Source: Puccinia triticina
Lineage: Eukaryota > Basidiomycota > Pucciniomycetes > Pucciniales > Pucciniaceae
Assembly (NCBI RefSeq): GCF_026914185.1
Contig: NC_070566.1
Coordinates: forward strand, 2,480,001-2,544,000
Direction: 5' to 3'
DNA: 64,000 nt
Part shown: one piece after another, positions 20,601 to 32,585 of the stretch
Position numbering within the stretch: the first letter of the stretch is position 1
How the letters are laid out: every line of letters starts with the position of its first letter
Notes under the pieces: generated by a model
Databases searched by the model: none
Told to the model about the DNA's origin: nothing
Seen by the model: only the letters and a program-made list of their open reading frames with translations
Made by a program: the position numbers and the translations under genes

Positions 20601-20810
20601 TGGTTGGCTCTAACTTAACACAAGTCCTGCTAAGGAGAGCCCTCTGAAAGAAGACAAAAGACTAGGATTTTATTTCTTTTGTTAGAGACTAAGTTCAAAT
20701 ATACAAAAACAGAAAAAGTCTTGAATAGAAGTTATTTGTAACTATTTACTTAGGAGCAGGTGTTCAACCGCTCTCTACTAAAGATTAATGAAACAGAAAT
20801 AAAAGTATCA

Positions 20811-21160
20811 ATTCAGCGAAGCATTATACTTCACGCAACGGTGGGCCGCTACACTAAACTTCACTATTTTAGCCCTAATTTTCAGTGGCGCTAAAAGCAC
20901 ACCAATTTTTGTATAGCGTTAGCCCTCTGCTACAGCCGCTACGCTGCGCTACGTTGCGCTAAGGTGCGTTTGGCGTAAAAAACGCCTGTTTGCCGCAAAA
21001 AGTGCTGTAGAGCAGCGTAGCGCGCGCTATTTGGGGACCTGCATGCTTAGTGTTAGCGCAATTGTGCGCATCTACCCTAACGCTACGCTAAAAGGTAAAA
21101 TAGCTTTGCACCCTGTGCGCGTAGCGTTAGTGCAGATGTACGCAATTGCGCTCACGCTAA
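20811..21160. repeat. AGCGTAGCGC-rich remnant, left part (split by a Harbinger element)
   Basis: Contains GCTACGCTGCGCTACG, GTAGCGTTAG and similar words. It starts near CAGCGAAGCATTATAC, which vaguely resembles the ends of the 7-bp-TSD family. It resumes at 24665-24740 after the inserted Harbinger element. No coding sequence. Confidence 0.4.
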
Positions 21161-21434
21161 GAGCATCTCCACCGCGGGGTGTAAATTGCGAGTGTAAACC
21201 ATCCCTGTGTTTTAAAATTGTACCCCTCCCGGGGGGGTAGCTGGGGAGGTATCACTCCACCGAATGTAGAATTTGAGGTCAGGAGGGTACATCTACACTC
21301 CCACTACACCTCCGCTCTCCGCCAAAATCAGGCCGACTCCACCTCGATTTACACCTCGACATCCACCCTCCAAACCCCCGATCCCGCACCACACTACACG
21401 ACTCATCAAAATCATCAACCGTCTGAATCCTAAA

Positions 21435-22610
21435 ATGCCTTCCTCCACCCATCCCAATCCACTATCAACTCCGACTCAAACTCCTACTCCAAAGCAAAGT
21501 AAAAAAAGGAAAAACACAAGTATGTGCATGAAGTTGGTGTGATTCATTTTATGTTGAGCTGATTTGTTTTTACTTTTCTTTAGAAGCAGCAGCAGCTCCT
21601 GCCAAAGCAGAGATTGGCAATGATGAAGCTGCTACAAAAAGGAAAACCACAAGTATGTATACATGTAGTTGATGAATCATTTTTGATCAAACTGATTCAT
21701 TTTTCATACGTTTTAGAGGCAGGAGCTGCTCTTCCTATTGAGGTCGATACCGATGATGCTGAACCTGCCCCTCGACCGTCAAAAAAGCCGCGAAAGCCCA
21801 TCAAGAAGAAAGCTAAAGATCTGGTCCAGGAAGCTTCCGATGAAGATGAAAAGAAAGTGCGAGCTCCGAACTACAAAGAAGACGAGGACGTGCAGATTTG
21901 TCGCTCTTGGCTCGAAATAAGCAAAGATCCTCTCAATTCCACAAACCAGACGGCCAGATGTCACTGCGATCCCAACATCCGATGCCAGGGAACCTATTCG
22001 TCCGATTGGAAACAAGAAGGCTAAGGATGCTCGCGCCGAGGAGGTGAAGGACACCAAGTGGAAGCAAGACTTGGTGAAGGTACAGCGCGATCTGGCTAAC
22101 CAGTCACAGGCCCAGATTGCCATCCTTGCCGAGCAGAAGGAGGCGGTAATCGCGATGGCGGACGAATCGGTTATGAAGGTTGATCCTGAGACTATTCCGG
22201 AGGGGCGGCGAGCTTTTTTTCGGTGGAAGCAGGATAAAATTATGGAGAAAATGCAAAAGGAACAACAGAAAAAAAAAAAGGAAGAAAAAAAGAGGAAGGA
22301 AGAGGAAGAAAAAAAGAAGAAGGAAGAAGAAGAGAAAAAGAAGAGGGACAAAGCTGAAAAAGAAGCAAAAACCAATAAACAAGTCAACCAGAAGCAAAAG
22401 CCAAAAAAAACAATTGCACAAAAGAAGATTGCTGCAGCAAAAACCCGCGCTGTTCAATCAAGATCAAAGCAACACAAGATTGAACTTCAGATCAATTCTT
22501 TGGATGAAAGCAATAAAGAAGATAGCGAGGGGGAGGGAGAAACTGAACCTGAAGAAGAAGACGGTGAAGGAGAAACGGAAGAAAGCAAAGATGAAGAAGA
22601 TGAAGAATAA
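21435..22610 (+). pseudogene. Harbinger SANT/Myb-like DNA-binding protein, internally deleted
   Basis: Exons 21435-21518, about 21584-21651 and from about 21716 join in phase by GTATGT...TTTAG introns. The protein begins with a Ser/Pro/Thr region, then an acidic/basic linker, then the start of the SANT-like domain (YKEDEDVQICRSWLEISKDPLNSTNQT). Immediately afterwards the frame breaks: the downstream conserved block (REPIRPIGNKKAKDARAEE) is read in another frame, and the rest of the SANT domain is missing. I infer a deletion near 21955-21990. The C-terminal part (22044-22610) is a long Lys/Glu coiled coil ending in an acidic tail. In Harbinger systems this protein partners the transposase in nuclear import and end binding. 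Confidence 0.7.
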
Positions 22611-22925
22611 AAAAAATTAGTGTTGTAGTTATTCTGCTCGTTGTAGTTACTTGGCTCATTGTAGTTACTCTGTTTGTTGAACTTACTCAAATTCTCTTAT
22701 TGTTTTGTTCATCATTCCCTTCCGCCTTTTTCTCTCAATCAATTGAATCCAATCCTTCCGCCTCTTTCTCTCAATCAATCAAATCCAATGAATCTGTTCT
22801 CTCTCAAAATGGGCTTGGCCTCAAGTTCAATAGAATCTTGTAATTTGATTATCTTCAAAGAGATTTGAATATGATTGAAATTACAAAGGACAGTCAGACA
22901 GTCATTTGAGTGAGATTTGGAAACA

Positions 22926-24428
22926 TCAAGTGATAAAAAAATGATGAGAAAGTGATAAAAAAATATAAGAAAAGATTATAAGCTGTTCTGAGCGACCTTT
23001 GATTGCCCAAAGGTGCTTGATGAGGTTGTTCTTCAGCTTGTGATGAGCTGTACTGTCACGGAGGGCAATGCAGTTGTTGATGAACTGGGAGAACTCGACT
23101 GAATCTGTTTGGGCGTGCTCTACTACCGTTTTTGAATCTTTGTACTCAAAATCTTCAGGCAATCCCCTCTCATCCTCCACAATCATGTTGTGGAGTATGA
23201 TACAGGTCTTCATGATCCGGCGTAGTTTTTCCTTACTCCAACCTCTTGCCGGCTGCGCCACAATTGCAAAACGGGCCTGGAGGACGCCAAAAGCTTGTTT
23301 GACGTCCTTTTGCAATGCCTCCTGCATTTTTGCAAAGTGCTACATGCAAAACGAGGCATCAGAAGGTATTCTAACGTTTTGAAAAGTGCAGGCAATTGGA
23401 TCTAACTGACCTTACGTTCCAGCCCTTGTGGCTGAGAAATAGTCTTTACAATTGTTGAGTAGTCTGGGTAGATCCCATCGGCCAAGAAGTACGTCTGATT
23501 GTATTCGTTGCCGTTGATTGTGAACAAACACTTTGGAGTAATACCATTGAGAAGATTGGTGAAGATTGGTGACATCTTGAGCACGTTGATATCATTGTGT
23601 GATCCAGGGAGCCCAAAAAAGGCGTGCCAGAACCACAAATCTTGTGACACAACACCCTCAAGGACAAGGGTGGCGACCTGAAGTTGATGAACAAAAAAAT
23701 ACAATCAAAACTAAAATTGCGAGTTGAGCTAAAAGCATAGAAGGACATACCTTTTCCTTGCCTTGGTGGGTGCCTTTCCATCCTGTTGGGCAGTTTTTCC
23801 ATTCCCAGTGCATGCAATCGAGCGAACCAAGCATTCCTGGAAATCCACGCTTCTTGTTTATTTTCAAAATTCGTAAGACGTCTTCTTCAGTTGGGGATCA
23901 GAGGTATTCTTCAGAGTAGAGCTGAATTACCGCAGTGCAGAACTTGTCCAGGCTTTCAAGCGAAGTACTTTCAGAGATGCAAAGATACTTGTCATTGGCG
24001 TCAGCTGCTCCTCCATAGGCAAGCATGCGGAGCGAAGAAGTTATTTTTTGGATTGGCCTCAATCCAGGTTTGCCAAGTGCATTGTTCTTCTGCACAAAAT
24101 ACCAATTGTGTGACTCAACATTGTGTATGATTCTCAAGAACAGGGGCCGCTGCATTTGGAATCGTCGCCGAAAAATAACTGCTGGATACACAGGCAATTC
24201 ATAGAAATAGTTGCGGTATAGCTGCCGATAACCAGATTCGAAGTCACGAGGTAAGTTGGCGGAGCGTCCCTTAATTGAGCCTCCATGCTTTGGAGCAGGT
24301 TTGGTATCCTTGCCCTCGGCGATTGAGACACTAGCTGTCTCGGCTACGGCCAGTTGGATTCTGCTGGTATTGGCGAGGATTTTGGCCTGTGAGCGGAGAA
24401 TTTTTGCAAGTAACGATTGGTTGTCCAT
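22926..24428 (-). pseudogene. PIF/Harbinger DDE transposase with stop and lost catalytic Glu
   Basis: Starts at the ATG at 24428. The first exon runs in phase past an in-frame TGA at 23898-23900, in the motif EYL-stop-SPTEEDVLRIL; the family usually has EYLRxPTxED, so CGA to TGA is likely. It contains the first Asp block (LGSLDCMHWEWKNCP). After an intron at about 23681-23750 come the second Asp region (GSHNDINVL ... YFLADGIYPDY) and, after another intron, DVKQAFGVLQARFAIV. The usual form is DVERAFGVLQxRF, so the catalytic Glu is Lys here (codon 23298-23300). Stop at 22926-22928. It would have cut and pasted the element; it is inactive on two counts. Confidence 0.8.
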
Positions 24429-24664
24429 TACTTGAAAGGCGAAATGTTTTCTTGAAAAAATTGTGATCAAAATGGTACATGTGCGGTGTGCACCATGGCC
24501 AGGGACAAGTCAGGGGCCAGAGAATTTGAGTTTTAGGGGGATTTTAGGCTAATTTACATCCCCTGTGGTGGGTGCCGCGTGTGCTGGGAAGCTGTAAATC
24601 AGAAATTGCGAGTGTGCCCGCGGGGTTTACATCTGCAAATTTACACCCCGCGGTGGAGATGCTC

Positions 24665-25468
24665 TAAGCTAAAAAATAGCACATTTGCGCTGTGCTACGC
24701 CACACTGACAGCTATGGTTAGCGTAGCTGAAACACTATTGCAACACACATGCATAACAACATTATTGTGTTAGCTTTGACTTCTTGACTTAAGTCAGGAT
24801 AACATGCGCTATCTTACACAGTGTTAGCCTTTGGCTTGCTACAGTCCTTCTGGATGAGCCTAAGTAGTCTAATGGAATCTTCCACGTCATCTGCAATAAT
24901 CATGTGTTCTTCACATTAGTTATTGTTCCTTCTTCTAGGCTTAAGACCTTTTGAACTCACTGATTGACTTTCCTTCTCTTTGAGAGGAATTGGGGTCTTT
25001 GGTCCTTTTATTTTTGACTTTGTCTAAAAGAGGTTTGATGAAGGCTTTAGCACTTTATCTGCTCTAATAAGATTCAGATTCTCTGTTACTCACCTTTGAT
25101 GACAACAGATATTCTGTCTCTTAACAACTTTGGACCAGGATTTACCGCTGATCTGAGCTTGTGGTTTGAGTCGTAAAATCCTGCATGCATCAATTCAATG
25201 TGTCAGTATTTCTTCCTCAACTCACAGCTTGGACTGCGGAACAGGTTCACTTTGCTTACCTGTTTCCGCTGTGGTGTGCTTTATGGTTACCCATCTAGCC
25301 CATTTCAAAATTTTCTTCTTTCTCATATGTACACTCACAAATCACCCAATACAACGGCACCACTGAATTCTACAGCCAAAACTACACAGGACACCATGGA
25401 CAACACACCTTACACCTCTCTGGATCAGCAGTTACAACCCCCTTCAAGACATAATCAGTCAGTTGCAT
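24665..25468. other. AGCG-rich remnant (right part) and featureless intergenic DNA
   Basis: 24665-24740 continues the sequence cut at 21160 (TAGCACATTTGCGC, GTTAGCGTAGC). From about 24750 to 25468 I see no gene, repeat or site; the sequence up to 25468 is the left flank of the Ngaro-like element. Confidence 0.4.
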
Positions 25469-25787
25469 TCCAAGCCGTCTCCAATCGTCTATTGTCTGCA
25501 CACGTTCCGGGGAGACCCTCGCTGCGGCCGCAGCTGCCAACAAGTCTCCCCGTAGGCTCCGGTGGTCCCTACCTGTCAGTAGGTTTTCACCGGTGCCAGT
25601 GTTTGGGTCTTGGTGAAGAGTGCCGAGCCTGCTGAGCTTCCTCATACCCGTGGAGTCTCTCCACCTGGAAGGTAGGAGCTCTTGGGTGAGAGCCAGTATG
25701 TCTCGACGGCTCTCCTCCTGAAGCAGAGAGAGAAGAGAGGGAGTGGCTGCCGTTGGCAGGTGTGGAAAAGGGGTTTGGGCTACACCC
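25469..25787 (-). repeat. Split direct repeat B2 (3' terminal)
   Basis: A 319-bp copy of 26089-26407 with a handful of substitutions and no indels noticed by eye. It starts TCCAAGCCGTCTCC and ends GGGTTTGGGCTACACCC (plus-strand reading). It forms the 3' end of the Ngaro-like element. Confidence 0.85.
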
Positions 25788-25847
25788 ACCCTACACCTCC
25801 AATTAACACTCCATGATGTGTTCCACAGCGATTGGGTGGGCGGGAGG

Positions 25848-26088
25848 CTCGAAAAAAGATCTGTCGGCGATAGGCGTGGAGAACTGATGAAGGTGGTGCG
25901 AGATGAGTAGCGGTATGGGGCAAGGGGAGTCTGGTGCTGGGTTATGAGGGTTCTTGTGGTGGGCGCATGAGCCCAGTCTCAAACCTAATCTCTCATAATC
26001 AGACTCCTGATCTTTGGCCCAGTCTGGGCTTCCTCATTCGCGTGCTTGGACCTCGGCGACCTACCCCTGCGGGTCCGGTGACTGTCTA
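25848..26088 (-). repeat. Split direct repeat A2
   Basis: A 241-bp copy of 36941-37181, starting CTCGAAAAAAGATCTG and ending ACTGTCTA (plus-strand reading), with very few differences. It abuts B1 at 26089. Confidence 0.85.
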
Positions 26089-26407
26089 TCCAAGCCGTCT
26101 CCAATCGTCTATCGTCTGCACACGTTCCGGGGAGACCCTCGCTGCGGCCGCAGCTGCCGACAGGTCTCCCCGTAGGCTCCGGTGGTCCCTACCTGTCAGT
26201 AGGTTTTCACCGGTGCCAGTGTTCGGGTCTCGGTGAAGAGCGCCGAGCCTGCTGAGCTTCCTCATACCCGTGGAGTCTCTCCACCTGGAAGGTAGGAGCT
26301 CTTGGGTGAGAGCCAGTATGTCTCGATGGCTCTCCTCCTGAAGCAGAGAGAGAAGAGAGGGAGTGGCTGCCGTTGGCAGGTGTGGAAAAGGGGTTTGGGC
26401 TACACCC
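26089..26407 (-). repeat. Split direct repeat B1
   Basis: Internal copy of B2, lying directly 3' of the recombinase gene. The B1-A2 junction equals the sequence expected when the element's two ends are joined in a circle. Confidence 0.85.
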
Positions 26408-26499
26408 TCAACTCTGGGAGAAGCCTGAGCCTATCCGAACCCCCACACTTCGACCTCTCTTACTTGCCCGAAACATATAAATTGATGGACTATCACACA

Positions 26500-27549
26500 T
26501 TAATTGACGTCGAGGGACTCCAAAGCCGCGATAGTAGCCGACATTTCATCAGGTGAGTAATGCCTTATATACAGTTTGTAACACGAAGATTTCCATCGAC
26601 CTAGAGTGCAAATAGTTGCAATGTCCACGCCAATCGCATTTCTAATTGACGCGCCTCCTACCCTAAAGGAGTGACCTGATATCCCCGTCCTGCCCACGGA
26701 AGCCCAAGCCTGAGTCAGCCGTGCGCGTGCCGCGTTCTTGGTTAGATTGACACGGCCGGTCGGTGATTGAAAACCGAACAGGGATCCGGATGCAGCTCCG
26801 CCACTATTAAGCCTCCTGTTGATAGCCCTAATCGGGCATAAGATGTTGTTCGTCGCCATCAACCGTAGATATTGGACGTCGCCTGGTCGTGCTGTCTTGG
26901 CGAACCGAAGGGATATGGTAGCAGAGGCTCCGTCTGCGGACGACCGCACGTCGGATTTCCGAATCCCTTCGTTTAAGGCCGGTTCTCCAGACCGGTGCGG
27001 GTATGTCACTTCGCCTAGCCTGGCCAAACCCCAAAACGATACGACGCACAGATCCAAGAGAGCCAAATCAAAAGCGTCGCCATGCAAGAGTTCGTCGGCC
27101 AAAGCAATGAGATCGTAAATCATCACGGCCGCCTTCTTAGCCCGTTTTGGTCTGAGTGAGTCCGTCTTCGCCAATGCCTTCAGGATTAATGCTACTTTCT
27201 TTTCGCAACCCAGTGGGTACCTCTCGTCGTGATACACGTGCCAAGCCTTTAGCCCGTGTAGGTATTTCTTCAGGGTACTTGAGGAGATCTCGTGAGTGTC
27301 TTCCTTGTCCAACTTCCTGCCAGCCCACTTGCAGAACTGGTAAATGTCTTGTTTTGCGGCCGGGAGGTTAAAGGTCTTATCACCGACCGCCCGTTTGAAC
27401 GTGAGGAACTTCTTTACTGCGGTATTATAACTACGTAGGGTGCCAATTTACCAGCCGCGTAAGGTCAAGACATCTAAATCTGAGGGTTGTTTGAGTGTAT
27501 AACCGGTGGAAGTGAAATCTTTAATTGAATAGAACACAGATGGGTTCAT
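26500..27549 (-). pseudogene. Tyrosine recombinase (YR integrase) with one in-frame stop
   Basis: Frame from the ATG at 27549 to a stop at 26500-26502, about 349 residues, normal for retrotransposon YRs. A single TAA interrupts it at 27448-27450, between LTLRGW and IGTLRSYNTAVKKF. The phage-integrase signature is complete: Arg in GLARLGE (27019-27021), H-x-x-R in GHSFRVGGAS (His 26671-26673, Arg 26662-26664), and Tyr in LYIRHY (26569-26571). The enzyme would integrate circular DNA by strand exchange without a target duplication. CAA to TAA (Gln to stop) is the simplest origin of the lesion. Readthrough or an upstream intron that skips it cannot be excluded. Confidence 0.8.
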
Positions 27550-29068
27550 GATGTGGATAAGAGGTGAGACAATGAGAATCGATTCCGCAAAGAGATAAAC
27601 AACAAATCAAATCAAAAAGACCACCTGAGACAGCAGGTGTTTCAGGTCTTCAGGGATGGGGACAAGTAGTTGATGTTTCACGTCTTGACCCGAACGAATA
27701 CCCCTTGATAATTTGTCAGCTTTGTTCTCCTTGGAGGTCACCCTCTTTGCGACCAGATTAACACCCTCCTTGATCAAGAGCCCCTGAATCATCATCCACT
27801 CTTTATTCGCATCCTTGTCTCTCGACTTTTTGTTATTTACTCCGTTCTCGGTAGTTGTATTGTCGGTCCAAACAACCAAAGACTTGCCGCGTTGGTTGCG
27901 AAGCTGAAGGACCATCAGAAAACCCAGGCGAATCGCAACTGTTTTGAGGTAGGAGATGCGTGCCGCGGCGTCTCCAGGGTTGTGTAGCCGGAATTGGGCC
28001 CAGTTCCTGCCAATCAGCACACCAATCCCAAAGGAGGTTGATGCATCACCAACCCAACCTATATCTACCGGGGGTCCGTAGTTGATAATCCTAGTATGTT
28101 CAAAAGTCTCTAGCGTCGTCTTCCATACCTGTAAGTCGACAAGAACGTCTGCCGGAGTCGGGCGCAAAGCCCTCCTGTACTGCCAGGACATAAGCCACCT
28201 ATATAGCGAGTTGAGGTGACACTTGAGATGTGGTAATATGTACGAGACGTGGTTGAGTCTCCCCACCAGCACCTCCACGTCTTTGTGGTCAAAACGTGCT
28301 CCTACTTCTAGATAAGGTTGGATTTGTCCTAGTCTCTTCTGAATCTTCCCCTCCGGTAGGCGTACTGTTTTGTCGACACCGTTCCATATAAAACCAATAA
28401 ATTTCTGCTTGTTACCGAAAGGAGAATATTTTGTTTTGTTCGTAAGGACTCCTAGTTTAGTTGATTTATCGACTATTTCTTCCATAGTAACTGAGCCACC
28501 TTGACGTCTCACAAATAGATTATCATCGACCCATCTAAATATAGTTACTAAATCAAAGTGATTCTTCATGATTAGCTTCCACGCGTCCGCAGGTCGTCCG
28601 AAGGATCCGCATCCGGCAACTCCGCCAAAAGTTATCCTTGTATCAACAAGGAAATTCCCGTCAAAATCCTTCACAGTTAAGTATTTCCATTGACTAAGGC
28701 CGCAATTATAAACACGTATTTGAGATATTTTTGAAAAGTATTTGAACTTGCCCCAAAGTTCGATCCAACATTTTCTGAAATGTATTTTGTTTCAAAAATA
28801 CTACAAAATATCTCAAGACCTGCACAAGGGGCGTTTGAAATTTTAAATTCCCAAAAGTCATTTATGAGTACAGGTCAACTGTACATCTGTACCGTGGGCA
28901 GGCAGGTCATTGGGAATATCATGTATTGCAACGGCGGAGGTTGGCACTATGTAGATGAAAAGGAACCGCCCACCAAAGCTATCTCCACGCTGCTCCCCCA
29001 TCCACCATCCACCAGGCCATCTACGCTCTGCTCCACCATCCAACAACCACTGTGCACCCCCAACTACC

Positions 29069-30870
29069 ATGTCCAATCAGCATCATCATGAGATTGAAGG
29101 GTCTGCCGCTTATGGCCTTGATCCTGCCCTATTATCAGGAGGCTCCCCTCTTGAGAATCCAAACTCTCCTCAGGACGGCGATCAGAATTTGCCAAACCGT
29201 GGTCAGCACACGCCACTCAATCCCCATTCCCCGTTCGTATTGCACCAGATGCCGGGATCTTTGGCGGCCTCAATCAACAACCCCGTTAGGCAATCTGCGC
29301 AGGCGTCCTCGGGTTTGCGACCTGGTATCAGCCCCACCAATTCTTTTGTACGTGGGCACGGAACCGGAACCCGTGGAAGGGGATCTAGAGCCAAAGCCCG
29401 GGTGGTATCAACGTCGACTCACCGGCCAACTCGCCGGCAGAACCGCACCCGGGTGGAAATCGACACGGCTGAGGCCCTCAAGGCTCAAAAGCAGGCCGAT
29501 CGGGCCAGGATCACGGCTGAGCGGCTGGAAGCGGTGCGCCTCAAGAACCTACACAAGGGAGCTCGCGCGGCCGTCATAGCGGCAGATACGCCGCCGCCCA
29601 CGCCTTGGGTTCTGTGGACGGAGGAGGCAACTTTGGAACTATTGCAGTGGTACAACAAGGTCAAAACCGAGTTTGACGAGCTCGAGCGTGTCCGTCCCGG
29701 CTACATGAACTGGGTCACCTACTACAATCAATCCACTCCGGCCCGCAACGCTTATCCCTTGATAGCCGACCGGGTTAAGGACAGCCTGGTCCGGCATTAC
29801 CGTGTTGTTATGGGAGTTTGGAAAGTAAGTTGGCAGCTCTGTTATCCGTGTAGATGGATGCTGATGGTCTCTTGGCCGGGTGGCACTTTTAGGAAGTGTA
29901 CGACCTTCTCTCCCATTCGGGCAGTGGAGGACTCTATGTAGTCCTTACTCTCAAGAGCTTTCCTGAATCGGTAAGTCTTTGGGGTGCTCAAGAATTGTAT
30001 GGTATGCGTGGCCAATCAAACCATTCTTTCCAGTATTGGCGCTACATCTCCGCAATGCATGGGGACAACGCGGCCACAGTCGCTTACGGCCATGAAGAGA
30101 TCAACAGCAACATGGCGGGGTTGGTCGCTGACATAGGCCCTGAGGGGGCTGGGGAGGAACCAAACAACCACTCCGATGCCGTGGACGCCGCCCGGGACCG
30201 CCCAGGCGAGGCAGGGTTGACCAAGGCGGAATTGGCCCTCGACCCGCCTTCCGACGCAGATTGTGACGCCCCAAATCCAACTGTGTCTCCGGCATTGAAT
30301 CACCCTGCGGGGATGATCCCGCCAATCCCTTTGACTCAGCCGCCGACCCGCACCCCAACAAGCTTCCCAATGCCGCCGGCTCCGCAGCCCCCAAGATTGG
30401 TTGAATTATCCGCACGACGCCGCGGGCGCACCGAGGTAGTCAAGCCAGATGATACTACTTCAGCCGGGGTGCTCATGATGATGCAGAAGTCACAGGAGAC
30501 CACGAGTCTATGGATGATGGAGGATTGACGACAACAGGACGAGGATCGCCGCCGACAGGACGAGTTGCGGGCCGATGAACGTGCACACGCCAAGAAGCGC
30601 GAGGATCAGAAGGAAGCCACACGGGCGGCGGCTCTCCAGGATACACAGGCCGCACGGGCGATCGCTGAGGGCCATCTGATGTTGGAACGCGAGCTCGCCA
30701 AACAACGAGCTCAGGCCCAAGAAGACAATTGTCGTGCGCGTGAGGATGCACGCAGGTATGAGGCCGCTTAGGAGCGTATGGCAGCCGATCGGGCTGCACA
30801 GGAGAAATCCCGCCAGCTCTTTGAGACTGCGATGTTGACAATGCTTGGCAATCTCAACAAAAATAACTAG
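29069..30870 (+). pseudogene. Harbinger trihelix/Myb-like protein with two in-frame stops
   Basis: Start at the ATG at 29069 (ACCATGTCC context). Exons 29069-29824, 29893-29970 and 30034-30870 join in phase 0. The N-terminal 170 residues are disordered with RGRGSRAK-type basic motifs. Next comes a Lys/Arg/Ala helix, then the trihelix-like domain (WTEEATLELLQWYNKVKTEF ... YPLIADRVKDSLVRHYRVVMGVWK), continued across the introns (EVYDLLSHSGSGG, YWRYISAMHGDN). A Pro-rich linker and a long charged coiled coil complete it. The frame is broken by TGA (30526-30528) and TAG (30769-30771), but coding character continues to the TAG at 30868-30870. Both fit C-to-T changes in CGA and CAG. Expected role: DNA-binding partner of the transposase. 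Confidence 0.7.
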
Positions 30871-31308
30871 ATCTTACTGTTCTGCTCTGAAGCCCTCTTA
30901 GTGTCCCCCTCTGAAGCGCATCCTTTCTCTCCTTATATTGTTTCTTAGTGTCCCGCTCTGAAGCGCATGCTTTCTCTCATTATATTGTTCACCAAAGTGA
31001 TTGGCTTCTTGGCTTCATTACTATGTTTGGACCAAGTCTCTATTCATATTACGTTGGCTCAAATAACATATGTGATTTCCTTTTAACTGGCTTGGACTAT
31101 GTCTCTATTCAGAATATATGGTAAAAATATATGGTATCGATTATGTGACTCAATCCTCAATTAAGATGGCCTCGTATGGTGCCAAGATTGGGTCAAGTCG
31201 GGTCCAGTGCTTGCAAATGCGCCGGGTGTGAGCTGTGTAGACGGTGAGAGGCATAGTCAGGAAACAAGGTGCACAAGTATATATGATATCTGCCAAGATC
31301 AGTCGCAA

Positions 31309-31706
31309 TCAATTACCATCAACGGAGAATCGCCTTCCTAACGGATCAATGCCCCAAAGGGAGCCTGCTGAAGCCCAGCGGAAAGCGGCGGCTTCCTTGT
31401 AGGATTTCTCGAGGAAGAATATCCAAAGGCATATCTCTACATTGGGGGTTAGTGCGTCAGCGGAGGAAGATGCAAATGAACAGATAACTCGGAGGGCTGA
31501 CCTGTTGCCTTGCAATTGTTAATCCCGTAGACGGCCATCTCGCTGAGGATCTCCTTGGACACCGCGCGTTTGGCAGCCTGCAATTCTAATCTGTGTCAGC
31601 GCCGATAATTGTCTCCCGTGGACATCCAATCAAGGAGTATGGTCATTGAAGGAGGCCCACCGTTGACCCCGTCAGAGCTCCACGAGGTTCCTCAAACTGT
31701 TGTCAT
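31309..31706 (-). pseudogene. Second SANT-like gene fragment in the Harbinger element
   Basis: Reads from the ATG at 31706 with a TGA at 31692-31694, then SSDGVNGGPPSMTILLDWM and STGDNYRR, another TGA where Trp would fit, then ELQAAKRAVSKEILSEMAVYG. A GT-AG intron (31437-31501) leads to ICLWIFFLEKSYKEAAAFRW. The WSxDG...PPSM...LLDWM...DNYxRW...KxxxxxEI...EKSYxEA pattern matches, from memory, a SANT-like family that is multicopy in rusts. The 3' part of that family is absent after 31309. Divergent from the acidic ORF at 31938. Could be a captured fragment rather than an original element gene. Confidence 0.45.
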
Positions 31707-31937
31707 TTTATGGCTTGTTCCAGTTGATGTGTTGTGTGGGTGAAAAATTGCAGACTATTGACCGGAGGGATGGGAATAGGTGGATGAGGGAGATCCCGGA
31801 TGAGGCCTTCTAGCTTGGGGAGTCCGGATCCACCCGAACTGTGGGCCACGTGTCATCCCGAGTTTCATCCGATTCTACTAGGATTGACGCCCAGCCGCTA
31901 AACTCACAAGGACGCCGCAAAGGGATCATCCACAGGC

Positions 31938-32528
31938 ATGGGCGACACAAAGGACACCACTGGTCCTTCCCAGGCCTCTAGCTCCCAGCCATTTGACCCG
32001 GCCAACGACCCTAGCATCCCAGATTCCAATGAGCAGGAGACGATAGCACTTCACATGCAAGTCCTGGTCACAACCGAGCTAGCCACATCAGTAGATGTTG
32101 GCGAAGGTCCCCGTCGCCAACAGGGGGATGATAATGGGACCATATTTGAACAGGTTAGCAACAATATTCTGGCGCTGGGCACCAAGGATGCTATAACTGA
32201 CCATGGTAAACATGGCTAGAATAACCAACCTGTCAGCAGCCCCGTCCTGGTCTCTTCGGAGGGGAATGAAGAGTCCACCGCGGTATACTCCTCTGAAACA
32301 GCATGGGGCATCAGTGAGCCCATGTCATCCTGCCATTCCACGGTCTCATTGGACGATTACAACAGCCCAGATGACGTGCAGAGGGCATCACGTCTTGCGA
32401 TGTGCCGTATCCGCCTTGCCATGGACGCCGCGGGGGCATGGCAAACAGGAGATGCATTAGCCGAAGCCGAGGCTTGGGAAGCCGCGGAGGCATTGGACGC
32501 AGCGGCTCAGCAGCCACATCAAGAATAG
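31938..32528 (+). pseudogene. Acidic protein of unknown function in the Harbinger element, one in-frame stop
   Basis: ATG at 31938; TAG at 32217-32219 (GGC-TAG-AAT, probably from CAG); the same frame then stays open to 32528. The roughly 195-residue product is acidic and rich in Ser, Asp, Glu and Ala. It has a C-terminal Ala-rich amphipathic helix (RLAMDAAGAWQTGDALAEAE). No domain recognised. It is convergent with the transposase gene, 57 bp away. Confidence 0.45.
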
Positions 32529-32585
32529 CAATATTACTTAATACTATCTCCTGATTTATAAGCTAGGTCAAATTAAACAAGCTAG

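Larger units (their letters stand above)
21161..24664. mobile_element. PIF/Harbinger transposon (3.5 kb) with TAA target duplication
   Basis: The ends are GAGCATCTCCACCGCGGGGT and its inverted copy, about 40 bp with few mismatches. They are flanked by TAA (21158-21160 and 24665-24667), the TWA duplication typical of PIF/Harbinger. Inside are a SANT/Myb-like gene (21435-22610, +) and a DDE transposase gene (22926-24428, -) in convergent orientation, the usual two-gene plan. Both genes are broken, so the copy should be immobile. Confidence 0.9.

Noticed and set aside
22104..22457. Minus-strand frame of long Phe/Leu runs resembling membrane segments
   Set aside because: It is the complement of the Lys/Glu-rich coiled coil of the Harbinger SANT-like gene.
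25469..26407. Interpreting the two 319-bp copies as LTRs of a small LTR element
   Set aside because: They lack TG...CA ends and flanking duplications, and the matching 241-bp pair and YR gene fit split direct repeats better.
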